The notes beneath the pieces were generated by a model, which saw nothing but the letters and a program-made list of their open reading frames with translations, ran no database searches and was not told the origin of the DNA. Both the position numbers and the translations under genes were made by a program. A DNA stretch of 8,041 bases from MGOM01 sp035455265 (lineage in GTDB: Bacteria > Chloroflexota > Anaerolineae > Anaerolineales > E44-bin32): positions 1 through 8,041 of the forward strand of contig DATIFK010000246.1 of NCBI GenBank assembly GCA_035455265.1. Reading direction: 5' to 3'. Shown here piece after piece: positions 1 through 5,065 of this stretch (position 1 is the stretch's first letter; every line of letters starts with the position of its first letter).

Positions 1-525
1 GAGGGCGAACGGCTGATCGGTGACGTCCAGGCGAACCTCCGGTGCAACCGGATGGAACGCAGGCGACACGATCGGAGGCACTCGGCGTAGGTGGAGCAAG
101 TCTGGCCGATCCGGGACATCCTCCGCGAGCAGAACCACCGAGGCGCCGCCAAGGCTGGCGCGCCGAAGGGCCCCACCCCAGCGCGAGGCCTGGAACCGGC
201 CCATCGATTGCGCGCAGGCCACCACGGGGATCATTGAGCGCCATGGCGCCGACTCGTCGAGGTTGACCAGTACCTCCCCGCCCAGCGAGGCAGCCAGGCG
301 GGCGGCCCGGCCGAGCTCGAAGAACAGGTCGACCGACTCCACGCCATGGACGGCCAGCCCCGGCGGCGCAGCGCTCACGGCCGACGAGGGTAAGACGGCG
401 ATCACATCCGCCTCGCCAAAGGATCCCCAGGCGGCGAGCGCCTCCCTGGTCTCGAAGGCTCGGGCGGTCCTCGCTCGGGGAGACCATGACAAACCTTGGA
501 GGATGACCCGCAGACGCGAGCTCAC
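1..525 (-). CDS. Probable GT4-type glycosyltransferase, N-terminal part (truncated by window edge)
   Basis: An open minus-strand frame runs off the left edge; 175 codons are visible. The protein begins with a beta-strand-like LRVILQGLSWSP (residues 5-16). It alternates hydrophobic strands (ADVIAVLPS at 39-47, GGEVLVNLDES further on) with Arg/Ala-rich helices, as in the Rossmann-like N-domain of GT-B glycosyltransferases. The stretch PPIVSPAFHP (150-159) matches the linker segment of many group-1/GT4 enzymes (PPGVDPxFxP) just before the nucleotide-sugar-binding C-domain, which lies outside the window. The family usually transfers a sugar from an NDP-sugar in cell-envelope or exopolysaccharide synthesis; donor and acceptor cannot be read here. 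I chose GTG at 525 because GGAG lies 7 nt upstream and the strand starts soon after. An in-frame ATG at 564 would add 13 Arg/Pro-rich residues, and its GAGGGA sits directly against the start. Family assignment is by pattern only; the coding frame itself is fairly safe. Confidence 0.58.
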   Translation of the reverse strand, partial: MSSRLRVILQGLSWSPRARTARAFETREALAAWGSFGEADVIAVLPSSAVSAAPPGLAVHGVESVDLFFELGRAARLAASLGGEVLVNLDESAPWRSMIPVVACAQSMGRFQASRWGGALRRASLGGASVVLLAEDVPDRPDLLHLRRVPPIVSPAFHPVAPEVRLDVTDQPFAL

Positions 526-582
526 CGGCGAGCTCCGCCGTCGCCCAGCTGCGCCAGGCTGCATTCCCTCGACATACCTGCG

Positions 583-610
583 AGTGTACGCGCCGCCGCG
601 GCCCGGTCAA
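583..610 (-). promoter_or_regulatory. Candidate sigma70-like promoter of the glycosyltransferase gene
   Basis: On the minus strand, TTGACC (610-605, 5 of 6 to TTGACA) is followed after 16 bp by TACACT (588-583, 4 of 6 to TATAAT). Transcription would begin near 576, giving about 50 nt of leader before the GTG at 525, or about 12 nt before the alternative ATG at 564. It lies back to back with the protease gene's candidate -10 box, so the two genes share an intergenic region. Confidence 0.45.
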
Positions 611-646
611 CCCGTAGCGACCGCCCCGGTCCACCGTGGCACGGCG

Positions 647-652
647 TAGAAT
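647..652 (+). promoter_or_regulatory. Candidate -10 box for leaderless transcription of the M48 protease gene
   Basis: TAGAAT (5 of 6 to TATAAT) ends 8 nt before the ATG at 661, so transcription would start at or within a few bases of the start codon. No Shine-Dalgarno-like purine run lies between the box and the ATG, and no convincing -35 box lies 16-18 bp upstream. This arrangement is typical of leaderless genes in several bacterial phyla. Confidence 0.4.
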
Positions 653-660
653 CCTGCGAT

Positions 661-1848
661 ATGGCGAACGCCGGCTCCTTCGATCCGGACCGTCAGGCGC
701 AGGCGAAGCGGTATTCCCGCTTGCGCCGCGGTTTGTCGCTGGCTGAAATGGCCCTCGGGGGCGCGTATCTGACGGCCTGGGTGATCGCACCATGGGGCCG
801 CCAGGTGCGCGACGGCCTGGCCATCCTGGCCGATCGCTGGAACCTGCCCTCGGGACCGACCGATGCATTCGTCCTCCTGGGAGTCGCGCTAGCGCTCTTT
901 GCGCCCTGGTGGTTGTTGAGTTTGCCCTTCGACATCGTGGCCGGTTATCGGTTGCCACACCGCTTCGGTCTGTCGAATCAGAGAGCTGGCGATTGGATCC
1001 TCGATCGGCTGAAGGGCCTGGCCCTCGGCACGGCTCTGGGCGCACCGCTCCTGCTGACGTTCTATGCCGTTCTGCCGTGGCTGACGCCCTGGTGGGTTTG
1101 GGCGTCGGTGGGCTACGCAGGGCTGAGCGTCATCTTCGCCGTTCTCGTGCCGATCGTCTTCCTACCGATCTTCAACCGCTTGCGCCCTCTGGGAGAAGAG
1201 CACGGCGAGCTGCATGACCGGCTGACTCGCCTGTCGCAATCCGCCGGGGTTCGCGTCCGCAGGGTCGACACCATCGATCTGAGTCGAAGGACGAAGGCCG
1301 CCAACGCCATGCTGGTCGGGCTGGGGCGGACGAGGCGGATCGTCGTGGGGGACACGTTGCTCGACTCATTCGATGTGGACGAGGCCGAGACCGTCGTGGC
1401 GCATGAGCTCGGCCATCATGCCCATGGGGACATCGCCAGCGGGCTTCTCGTGCAAGCGGCGGCCACGGTCGTAGCCCTGGCCACCGTCGACCTCGTCCTG
1501 CGATGGTTGGTGCATAGCGGCCGGGTGGAGAGCCTGGTCGATCCCGCCGGCTGGCCCGCCTTCGTCTGGGCTTGGAGCGCCGTCAGTTTCCTGGAGGCAC
1601 CTCTGGTGAACGCCTACTCCCGCTGGAGGGAAGGCCGTGCCGACTTGTTCGCCCTGCGGCTTTCGGCCAAACCGGAGGCGTTCGCCCGCGCTATGACCCG
1701 CCTGGCCGATCAGAACTTGAGCGAAGCGAATCCGCCGGGGTGGGCCGTCTTCTGGTTCGGCACCCATCCGCCGCTGGCGCAGCGGGTCGAGATGGCGCGC
1801 CGGGTGGGACGAACCGCCAGCTTCCGTCCGCCAGCTGCCGGCAACTAG
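661..1848 (+). CDS. Ste24-like M48 family membrane zinc metalloprotease
   Basis: Integral-membrane zinc endopeptidase of 395 residues. The catalytic motif HELGH is at 248-252 (H248 and H252 bind zinc, E249 is the general base). The third zinc ligand is E324 in EGRAD, the family's ExxxD motif with D328. Conserved flanking pieces are present: FGLSNQRAGDWILDRLKG (102-119), which resembles the Ste24 N-terminal region, NAMLVGLGRTRRIVVGDTLL (215-234) and GTHPPLAQRVEMAR (367-380). Hydrophobic segments lie near 27-44, 68-92, 118-138, 143-171, 260-284 and 297-316, so the active site sits between membrane helices at the cytoplasmic face. In eukaryotes Ste24 clips CAAX prenyl proteins; the bacterial role is probably membrane-protein quality control, and the substrate is not known here. 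Upstream codons in frame back to 496 overlap the divergent gene and are Arg/Ala/Pro-rich. ATG 661 is preferred because the protein-like sequence begins there and a -10 box sits 8 nt before it. No partner gene is in the same operon. Confidence 0.93.
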   Translation: MANAGSFDPDRQAQAKRYSRLRRGLSLAEMALGGAYLTAWVIAPWGRQVRDGLAILADRWNLPSGPTDAFVLLGVALALFAPWWLLSLPFDIVAGYRLPHRFGLSNQRAGDWILDRLKGLALGTALGAPLLLTFYAVLPWLTPWWVWASVGYAGLSVIFAVLVPIVFLPIFNRLRPLGEEHGELHDRLTRLSQSAGVRVRRVDTIDLSRRTKAANAMLVGLGRTRRIVVGDTLLDSFDVDEAETVVAHELGHHAHGDIASGLLVQAAATVVALATVDLVLRWLVHSGRVESLVDPAGWPAFVWAWSAVSFLEAPLVNAYSRWREGRADLFALRLSAKPEAFARAMTRLADQNLSEANPPGWAVFWFGTHPPLAQRVEMARRVGRTASFRPPAAGN

Positions 1849-1907
1849 ACGTGAGGGCACCGCTGGGGATCGCGGCCGGATTCGCAGGAGTCGGCTTGGG
1901 GCCTGGG

Positions 1908-1928
1908 AGCTGGAAGCTGGTAGCTGAC
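1908..1928. repeat. Short heptanucleotide tandem repeat (three units)
   Basis: Three consecutive 7-bp units read AGCTGGA, AGCTGGT, AGCTGAC, with a related GGGAGCTGG start just before. The tract lies in the gap between the convergent protease and kinase genes and touches the last base of the kinase stop codon. The period matches that of the larger array at 3546-3594, although the unit sequence differs. Confidence 0.5.
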
Positions 1929-1934
1929 TACCAG
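1917..1934. terminator. Small hairpin between convergent genes, possible weak terminator
   Basis: CTGGTAG (1917-1923) and CTACCAG (1928-1934) form a perfect 7-bp stem around the tetraloop CTGA. The right arm includes the kinase stop codon (complement of 1928-1930). Neither strand has a T-run after the stem, so it is not a classical intrinsic terminator. The rest of the 79-bp gap shows no better candidate. Confidence 0.3.
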
Positions 1935-3394
1935 GTCGGCGTCAAAACGCAGCCGTCGTCGAAGGTGATGGCGAGCGAGTAGAGGCCGGGCCGGTCGTCC
2001 ACCAGCGCGAATTGGAGTGAGATCGGACGTATCGCGCCCGGCTCGAGGCGCGTGTCGTCTCCCGCGCGGACCACCAAATTGGATTGACCTCCCGACGCCG
2101 GCGGGGTCGCCAACATCTGGGTCGTCCCCACGGTCAGGGCAACCGGCGGGTTGTCAGACGGAAAGGTGGGATCCAGCCCGGCCAGGTCGACCGCTGTCGG
2201 CCGGTCGTTGACGATCTTGTAGGAGACGCGGGCCCCCTCGCGCGTGAAGCCGATCAGGCGGATGCCCGGGCAGGCGGGATCGGTGAAAGGCGTGGCCGTC
2301 GCGGCGGCCGCCGCCACCGGAACCGCTGTCGGCGCGGCGACGGTCGACGCGCCCGTGATCTCTGCTGTGGGCAGCGGAGTCGGTGCAAGGATCTCCCCAC
2401 CCAGGGATGTGAGCGACGGATAGGCCAGGGCACCCGCAGCCAGGACCAGGATGGCCGTCCCGACGGCCGCCCAGGTCAGCCACCCGCGGCGGCGCCCCTC
2501 GGGCCGCGGCTTGCGGGCCACAGCCACGCCGGCGACGGCCGGCGGCACCATCGCCGACTCGCCCTCCGGCAGCGGAGTCCCGCGCACGGCGGCCTGGTAC
2601 GCCTGGTTCATAGCTTCGACGGTTGGAAAACGATCCTCCGGCTTCTTGGCCATGGCCCGCAGGATCACCCGCTCGACGGCTGGCGACAGGTTGGGGTTGA
2701 ATCGCCCCGGCCGAGGTACGGGCTCCTGGATGTGCATCATGACCGTCGCCATGGGCGAGTTGCCCTCGAACGGCAGGCGTCCGGTCGCCAGTTGATACAG
2801 GATGACGCCCAGCGAGTACTGGTCCGAGCTGGGATCGAGGGCGCGGCCGCGTCCCTGCTCTGGCGAGACGTAGGCCGGCGTGCCCATCATCATCGAACCC
2901 GTCAGGGTGTTGGAGCCCTCGATCATCCGCGCCAGGCCGAAGTCGGTCAGCATGGCGTTGCCGGCACCGTCGATCAGGATGTTGGATGGCTTGACGTCGC
3001 GATGGATGATCCCTTGCGCGTGGGCGTACCCGAGGGCGCTGCTGATCTGGCCGATCCAACGCGTCGCCTCGGTTTCCGTGACCCTGAACTTGTCGGCCCG
3101 TTCGAACAGTGTTCTTCCCGAAATGTACGGCATGACCAGATAGATCACGCCACGCGACTCGCCGTACTCCAGGACGCCGACGATGTGGGGGTGCTTGAGG
3201 CGGACCACCAAACCCGCCTCGCGACGGAAGCGTTTCACAAAGCGGCGATCGCCGGTGATGCTCGAGGAGAGCACCTTGACGGCGACATCTTCCAGGCGCC
3301 GCGTGTCGAGGGCGCGGTAGACCGTCGCCATTCCCCCCTGGCCGATCATCTCGACCAGGCGGTAGTGATCCAGCATCTGGCCGACGAGTGCCAT
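1928..3394 (-). CDS. Transmembrane Ser/Thr protein kinase (Hanks type) with an unrecognised extracytoplasmic C-terminal domain
   Basis: A 488-residue bitopic kinase. All kinase landmarks are present: glycine loop GQGGMATVYRA (18-28), VAVK with K40, helix-C glutamate probably E59, HRDVKPSNIL (131-140) with catalytic D133, DFG at 151-153, GTPAYVSPEQ (171-180) as the P+1/APE region, DQYSLGVILYQLATGRLPF (191-209), and R255 in KPEDRFPT. A basic stretch (294-303) precedes one membrane helix (about 304-326). A Pro/Ala/Thr linker (336-370) follows, then a beta-rich domain of about 115 residues with one Cys at each end (C375, C482), which may form a disulphide. There are no PASTA repeats. The kinase should face the cytoplasm and the C-terminal domain the outside, where it probably senses a ligand or stress; ligand and substrates are unknown. 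ATG 3394 was chosen because GGAAGG lies 7 nt upstream and the MALVGQMLDHYRL start is typical of the family. An upstream in-frame start at 3439 would add 15 atypical residues and would lie upstream of the candidate promoter's start point. It converges with the protease and diverges from the aap operon. Confidence 0.93.
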   Translation of the reverse strand: MALVGQMLDHYRLVEMIGQGGMATVYRALDTRRLEDVAVKVLSSSITGDRRFVKRFRREAGLVVRLKHPHIVGVLEYGESRGVIYLVMPYISGRTLFERADKFRVTETEATRWIGQISSALGYAHAQGIIHRDVKPSNILIDGAGNAMLTDFGLARMIEGSNTLTGSMMMGTPAYVSPEQGRGRALDPSSDQYSLGVILYQLATGRLPFEGNSPMATVMMHIQEPVPRPGRFNPNLSPAVERVILRAMAKKPEDRFPTVEAMNQAYQAAVRGTPLPEGESAMVPPAVAGVAVARKPRPEGRRRGWLTWAAVGTAILVLAAGALAYPSLTSLGGEILAPTPLPTAEITGASTVAAPTAVPVAAAAATATPFTDPACPGIRLIGFTREGARVSYKIVNDRPTAVDLAGLDPTFPSDNPPVALTVGTTQMLATPPASGGQSNLVVRAGDDTRLEPGAIRPISLQFALVDDRPGLYSLAITFDDGCVLTPTW

Positions 3395-3429
3395 GCTCCC
3401 GCCTTCCGGCCTTCCGTCCGTGCCCAAGC

Positions 3430-3438
3430 ACCATACCA
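3430..3438 (-). promoter_or_regulatory. Candidate extended -10 promoter of the kinase gene
   Basis: On the minus strand TGGTATGGT reads as an extended -10 element (TG, one base, then TATGGT, 4 of 6 to TATAAT). No good -35 box is seen 16-18 bp upstream, which extended -10 promoters can tolerate. Transcription would start near 3423, leaving about 29 nt of leader with the GGAAGG ribosome site before ATG 3394. Confidence 0.35.
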
Positions 3439-3545
3439 CGTCGGCACGACAGGGAAAAGGTGACCTTGGTCGGGAAGGTGCCGAATCGGTGATCTTCCGA
3501 CGATGCGCCCACCCTGGGACCAGAGTCCCGCCCGACGTACTCTAT

Positions 3546-3594
3546 CCGCTGTCCGCGGCCCGCTGTCCGCTGTCCGCTATCCGCCGTCCGCGGA
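3546..3594. repeat. Heptanucleotide tandem array, seven units of CCGCTGT type
   Basis: Seven consecutive 7-bp units start at 3546: CCGCTGT, CCGCGGC, CCGCTGT, CCGCTGT, CCGCTAT, CCGCCGT, CCGCGGA. All begin CCGC; only the last three bases vary. The 7-bp period keeps every codon phase open and recalls the short tandemly repeated (STRR) heptamers of cyanobacteria, though I cannot claim relatedness. The array is followed at once by related units in inverted orientation (3595-3630). Confidence 0.8.
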
Positions 3595-3631
3595 AAGCGG
3601 ACAGGCGGGTGGCGGACAGCGGGTAGCGGGC
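3558..3631 (+). repeat. Long inverted repeat built from heptad units (about 34-bp stem)
   Basis: The left arm 3558-3591 pairs with 3597-3631 around a GGAAA loop (3592-3596). The stem has one unpaired A at 3603. The only deviations from Watson-Crick pairing are T3580/G3609, T3578/G3611, T3566/G3623 and G3565/T3624, all of which are G-U pairs if the plus strand is transcribed. The longest unbroken run is 11 bp (3567-3577 with 3612-3622). The stem ends 10 bp before the -35 box of the aap promoter, so that promoter would not transcribe it. No T-run follows directly, so it is not a standard terminator. Confidence 0.72.
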
Positions 3632-3641
3632 AGCCCCCTTC

Positions 3642-3670
3642 TTGACTTCCTTTTGGCTTTCCCCTAGCAT
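3642..3670 (+). promoter_or_regulatory. Candidate sigma70-like promoter of the aap operon
   Basis: TTGACT (3642-3647, 5 of 6 to TTGACA), a 17-bp spacer, then TAGCAT (3665-3670, 4 of 6 to TATAAT). Box quality and ideal spacing make this the best plus-strand promoter in the region. Transcription would begin near 3677, giving a leader of about 190 nt before aapJ, long enough for post-transcriptional control. Confidence 0.55.
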
Positions 3671-3732
3671 ACCGATGCAGCCTGCGTTCGACGTCTCGTT
3701 GCATCTCCGAGGTTTCAACCGGTCTGAGGCTC

Positions 3733-3763
3733 AGCCGGCGTCGGGGTGCCGACGCTTCCGGCT
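3733..3763 (+). promoter_or_regulatory. Stable hairpin in the aap operon leader
   Basis: GCGTCGG (3738-3744) pairs with CCGACGC (3749-3755) around a GGTG loop. AGCCG (3733-3737) pairs with CGGCT (3759-3763), leaving a TTC bulge (3756-3758), for 12 bp in all. A second small stem, CGCG-GCC-CGCG (3771-3781), follows. No T-run follows, and I do not recognise a known riboswitch class. Confidence 0.4.
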
Positions 3764-3786
3764 CTCAATTCGCGGCCCGCGAGAGA

Positions 3787-3796
3787 AGGGAGGTGA
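3787..3796 (+). promoter_or_regulatory. Orphan Shine-Dalgarno-like site in the aap leader
   Basis: AGGGAGGTGA matches 9 of 10 bases of the ideal anti-16S sequence AAGGAGGTGA, yet no start codon lies at a usable distance downstream. The next ATG (3820) is 23 nt away and opens a frame that overlaps aapJ out of phase. It may be a ribosome standby site or chance in a purine-rich stretch. Confidence 0.3.
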
Positions 3797-3849
3797 GCCG
3801 GCTCGACGACACGGTACGGATGGATCTCAGCAGCTTTCGGACCCAATCG

Positions 3850-3857
3850 AGGAGGAG
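3850..3857 (+). promoter_or_regulatory. Ribosome binding site of aapJ
   Basis: AGGAGGAG lies 8-10 nt before ATG 3866, depending on which purine block pairs with 16S rRNA. It is the strongest correctly spaced site in the operon, in line with high expression of the binding protein, and it fixes the aapJ start. Confidence 0.75.
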
Positions 3858-3865
3858 AGTGACAG

Positions 3866-4990
3866 ATGAGCCGCAAGGTTTCTCGCTACGCACTGGGTGT
3901 GCTGGGGCTGGCCATGGTCATCATCGTGGCTGCCTGCCAGCCGGCCGAACCGGTCGTGGTCACCCAGGAAGTTCAGGTTGTTCAGACGCAGCAGGTCGAA
4001 GTCCAGGTCCCGGTCGAGTTCAAGATGGAGTCGGAGCGACTGGCAGCAGTGAAGAGCAACGGGGCTCTGCGCTGCGGCGTGAACACGTCGGTGCCCGGCT
4101 TCGGCTTCCTCGATCCCAACGGGGCGAACGTCGGCTTCGACATCGACTTCTGCAAGGCTCTGGCGGTAGCGATCTTCAACGATCCCGAGGCTGTCGAATT
4201 CGTTCCGGTGACGGCCGCTGAGCGCTTCACCGCCCTGCAGAACAACCAGATCGACGTGCTCATCCGCAACACGACCTGGACCATCAGCCGCGACGTCGAA
4301 CTGGGAACCGATTTCGCTCCGACGACGTTCTATGATGGCCAGGGGATGATGGTGCGAAAGGACAGCGGCTTCACCTCGCTGGCCGACATGGGCGGCGCGA
4401 CCATCTGCGTCCTGGCCGGCACCACCACCGAGCTCAACCTGGCCGACGCCTTCAACCGACTTGGGCTCCAGTACGAAGCTCTGGTGCTGGACTCGGGCGA
4501 CGCCACCCGGGCTGCCTACGACGAAGGCCGCTGCGACGGACTGACGTCCGACAAGTCGCAGCTGGCCGGACTGCGGACCGGCACGACCAACCCCGCTGAC
4601 CACATCATCCTGCCCGACACCATGTCGAAGGAGCCGCTCGGGCCGGTGTGGGCCCAGGGCGACCAGCAGTGGGGCGACTTGGTCCGCTGGGTGGTCAACG
4701 GGATCATCATCGCCGAGGAGAAGGGCATCACCTCCGCCAACGTCGCCGAGATCGCTGCCGGGACGCCGGAGGATCCGGAGGTCGCCCGCCTGCTCGGTAT
4801 CGAGGGCGAGTTCGGCCAGCTTCTGGGCCTGGCCCCCGATTTCATGGTGAACGTGATCTCCGCCGTCGGCAACTACGGCGAAATCTACGACCGCAACCTG
4901 GGCCCGGAGGGGACCAACATCCCCCGCGAGGGCAGCCTGAACGCGCTATGGATCGACGGCGGGCTGCTGTACGCTCCGCCGTGGCGCTAA
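3866..4990 (+). CDS. aapJ: General L-amino-acid ABC transporter substrate-binding lipoprotein
   Basis: Captures amino acids outside the membrane and delivers them to AapQM. The 374-residue protein has a lipoprotein signal: basic n-region (SRKVSR), hydrophobic core (9-21) and lipobox VAAC with C24 as the lipidated residue. A tether rich in Val, Gln and Glu (about 25-52) follows, then a family 3 solute-binding domain (about 56-374). AapJ-type landmarks are GVNTSVPGFGFLDPNG (71-86), VGFDIDFCKALAVAIF (89-104), ERFTALQNNQIDVLIRNTTW (119-138), TTELNLADAF (187-196) and LVRWVVNGIIIAEEKGITSA (272-291). Domain cysteines C70, C96, C181 and C223 could form disulphides. In this family the loop near TTW and the arginine-rich lobe regions contact the ligand amino and carboxyl groups; exact ligand residues cannot be fixed here. 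First gene of the operon, with its own strong ribosome site, and separated from aapQ by a 75-nt spacer with strong hairpins. The lipid anchor fits a cell without a conventional periplasm. BztA is the closest alternative name; amino acid range is unknown. Confidence 0.95.
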   Translation: MSRKVSRYALGVLGLAMVIIVAACQPAEPVVVTQEVQVVQTQQVEVQVPVEFKMESERLAAVKSNGALRCGVNTSVPGFGFLDPNGANVGFDIDFCKALAVAIFNDPEAVEFVPVTAAERFTALQNNQIDVLIRNTTWTISRDVELGTDFAPTTFYDGQGMMVRKDSGFTSLADMGGATICVLAGTTTELNLADAFNRLGLQYEALVLDSGDATRAAYDEGRCDGLTSDKSQLAGLRTGTTNPADHIILPDTMSKEPLGPVWAQGDQQWGDLVRWVVNGIIIAEEKGITSANVAEIAAGTPEDPEVARLLGIEGEFGQLLGLAPDFMVNVISAVGNYGEIYDRNLGPEGTNIPREGSLNALWIDGGLLYAPPWR

Positions 4991-5024
4991 CCCGGATCCA
5001 GCTCGCGTTCGCGTGACGGAACGT

Positions 5025-5054
5025 GGCGCAGCCCGGCATGGGCCGGGCTGCGCC
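5025..5054 (+). promoter_or_regulatory. 13-bp perfect hairpin between aapJ and aapQ
   Basis: GGCGCAGCCCGGC (5025-5037) and GCCGGGCTGCGCC (5042-5054) form a perfect GC-rich stem around the ATGG loop, 34 nt after the aapJ stop. No T-run follows. It is best read as an mRNA-stabilising or attenuating structure that favours aapJ over downstream genes, not as an operon-ending terminator. Confidence 0.7.
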
Positions 5055-5065
5055 CCTTCGGGCGC
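5050..5065 (+). promoter_or_regulatory. Second hairpin abutting the aapQ start, overlapping the first
   Basis: GCGCCC (5050-5055) pairs with GGGCGC (5060-5065) around CTTC, ending at the base before ATG 5066. Its left arm uses 5050-5054, which are also the end of the right arm of the 13-bp hairpin, so the two full stems exclude each other. No Shine-Dalgarno sequence lies before aapQ. Confidence 0.5.

Larger units (their letters stand above)
3395..3865. other. 471-bp divergent intergenic region between kinase gene and aap operon
   Basis: I see no convincing gene here. From left to right it holds: the kinase ribosome site and candidate promoter; a dyad AAGGT-G-ACCTT at 3457-3467, centred about 39 bp upstream of the predicted kinase transcription start; a small dyad GGGAC-CAGA-GTCCC at 3516-3529; the heptanucleotide array and its inverted copy at 3546-3630; a sigma70-like promoter at 3642-3670; a leader hairpin at 3733-3763; an orphan Shine-Dalgarno-like site at 3787-3796; and the aapJ ribosome site. 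The two small dyads could be operators, but nothing proves it. Confidence 0.6.

Noticed and set aside
20..649. Plus-strand open frame of 209 codons at the left edge
   Set aside because: Arg/Ser/Thr/Pro-rich with no domain character; it is antisense to the glycosyltransferase frame, which reads as a real protein.
496..660. Upstream extension of the protease to a start at 496
   Set aside because: The added 55 residues are unlike the family, overlap the divergent gene and run through both candidate promoters; ATG 661 fits better.
2084..3463. Long plus-strand open frame opposite the kinase
   Set aside because: Extremely rich in Arg, Gly, Asp and Gln and lacking any motif; the opposite strand encodes a textbook kinase. 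High GC leaves such frames open by chance.
3546..3630. CRISPR array
   Set aside because: The units are 7 bp with no spacers and no cas genes nearby; it is a simple tandem and inverted repeat.
3675..3869. Small leader ORF ending in an ATGA overlap with aapJ
   Set aside because: Its ATG lies at the predicted transcription start with no ribosome site, and the composition changes with the leader hairpins. The stop overlap looks attractive but is unsupported.
5025..5054. Intrinsic terminator ending the transcript after aapJ
   Set aside because: The stem is strong but no T-run follows, and aapQ, aapM and aapP need the same transcript; partial attenuation or mRNA protection is more likely.
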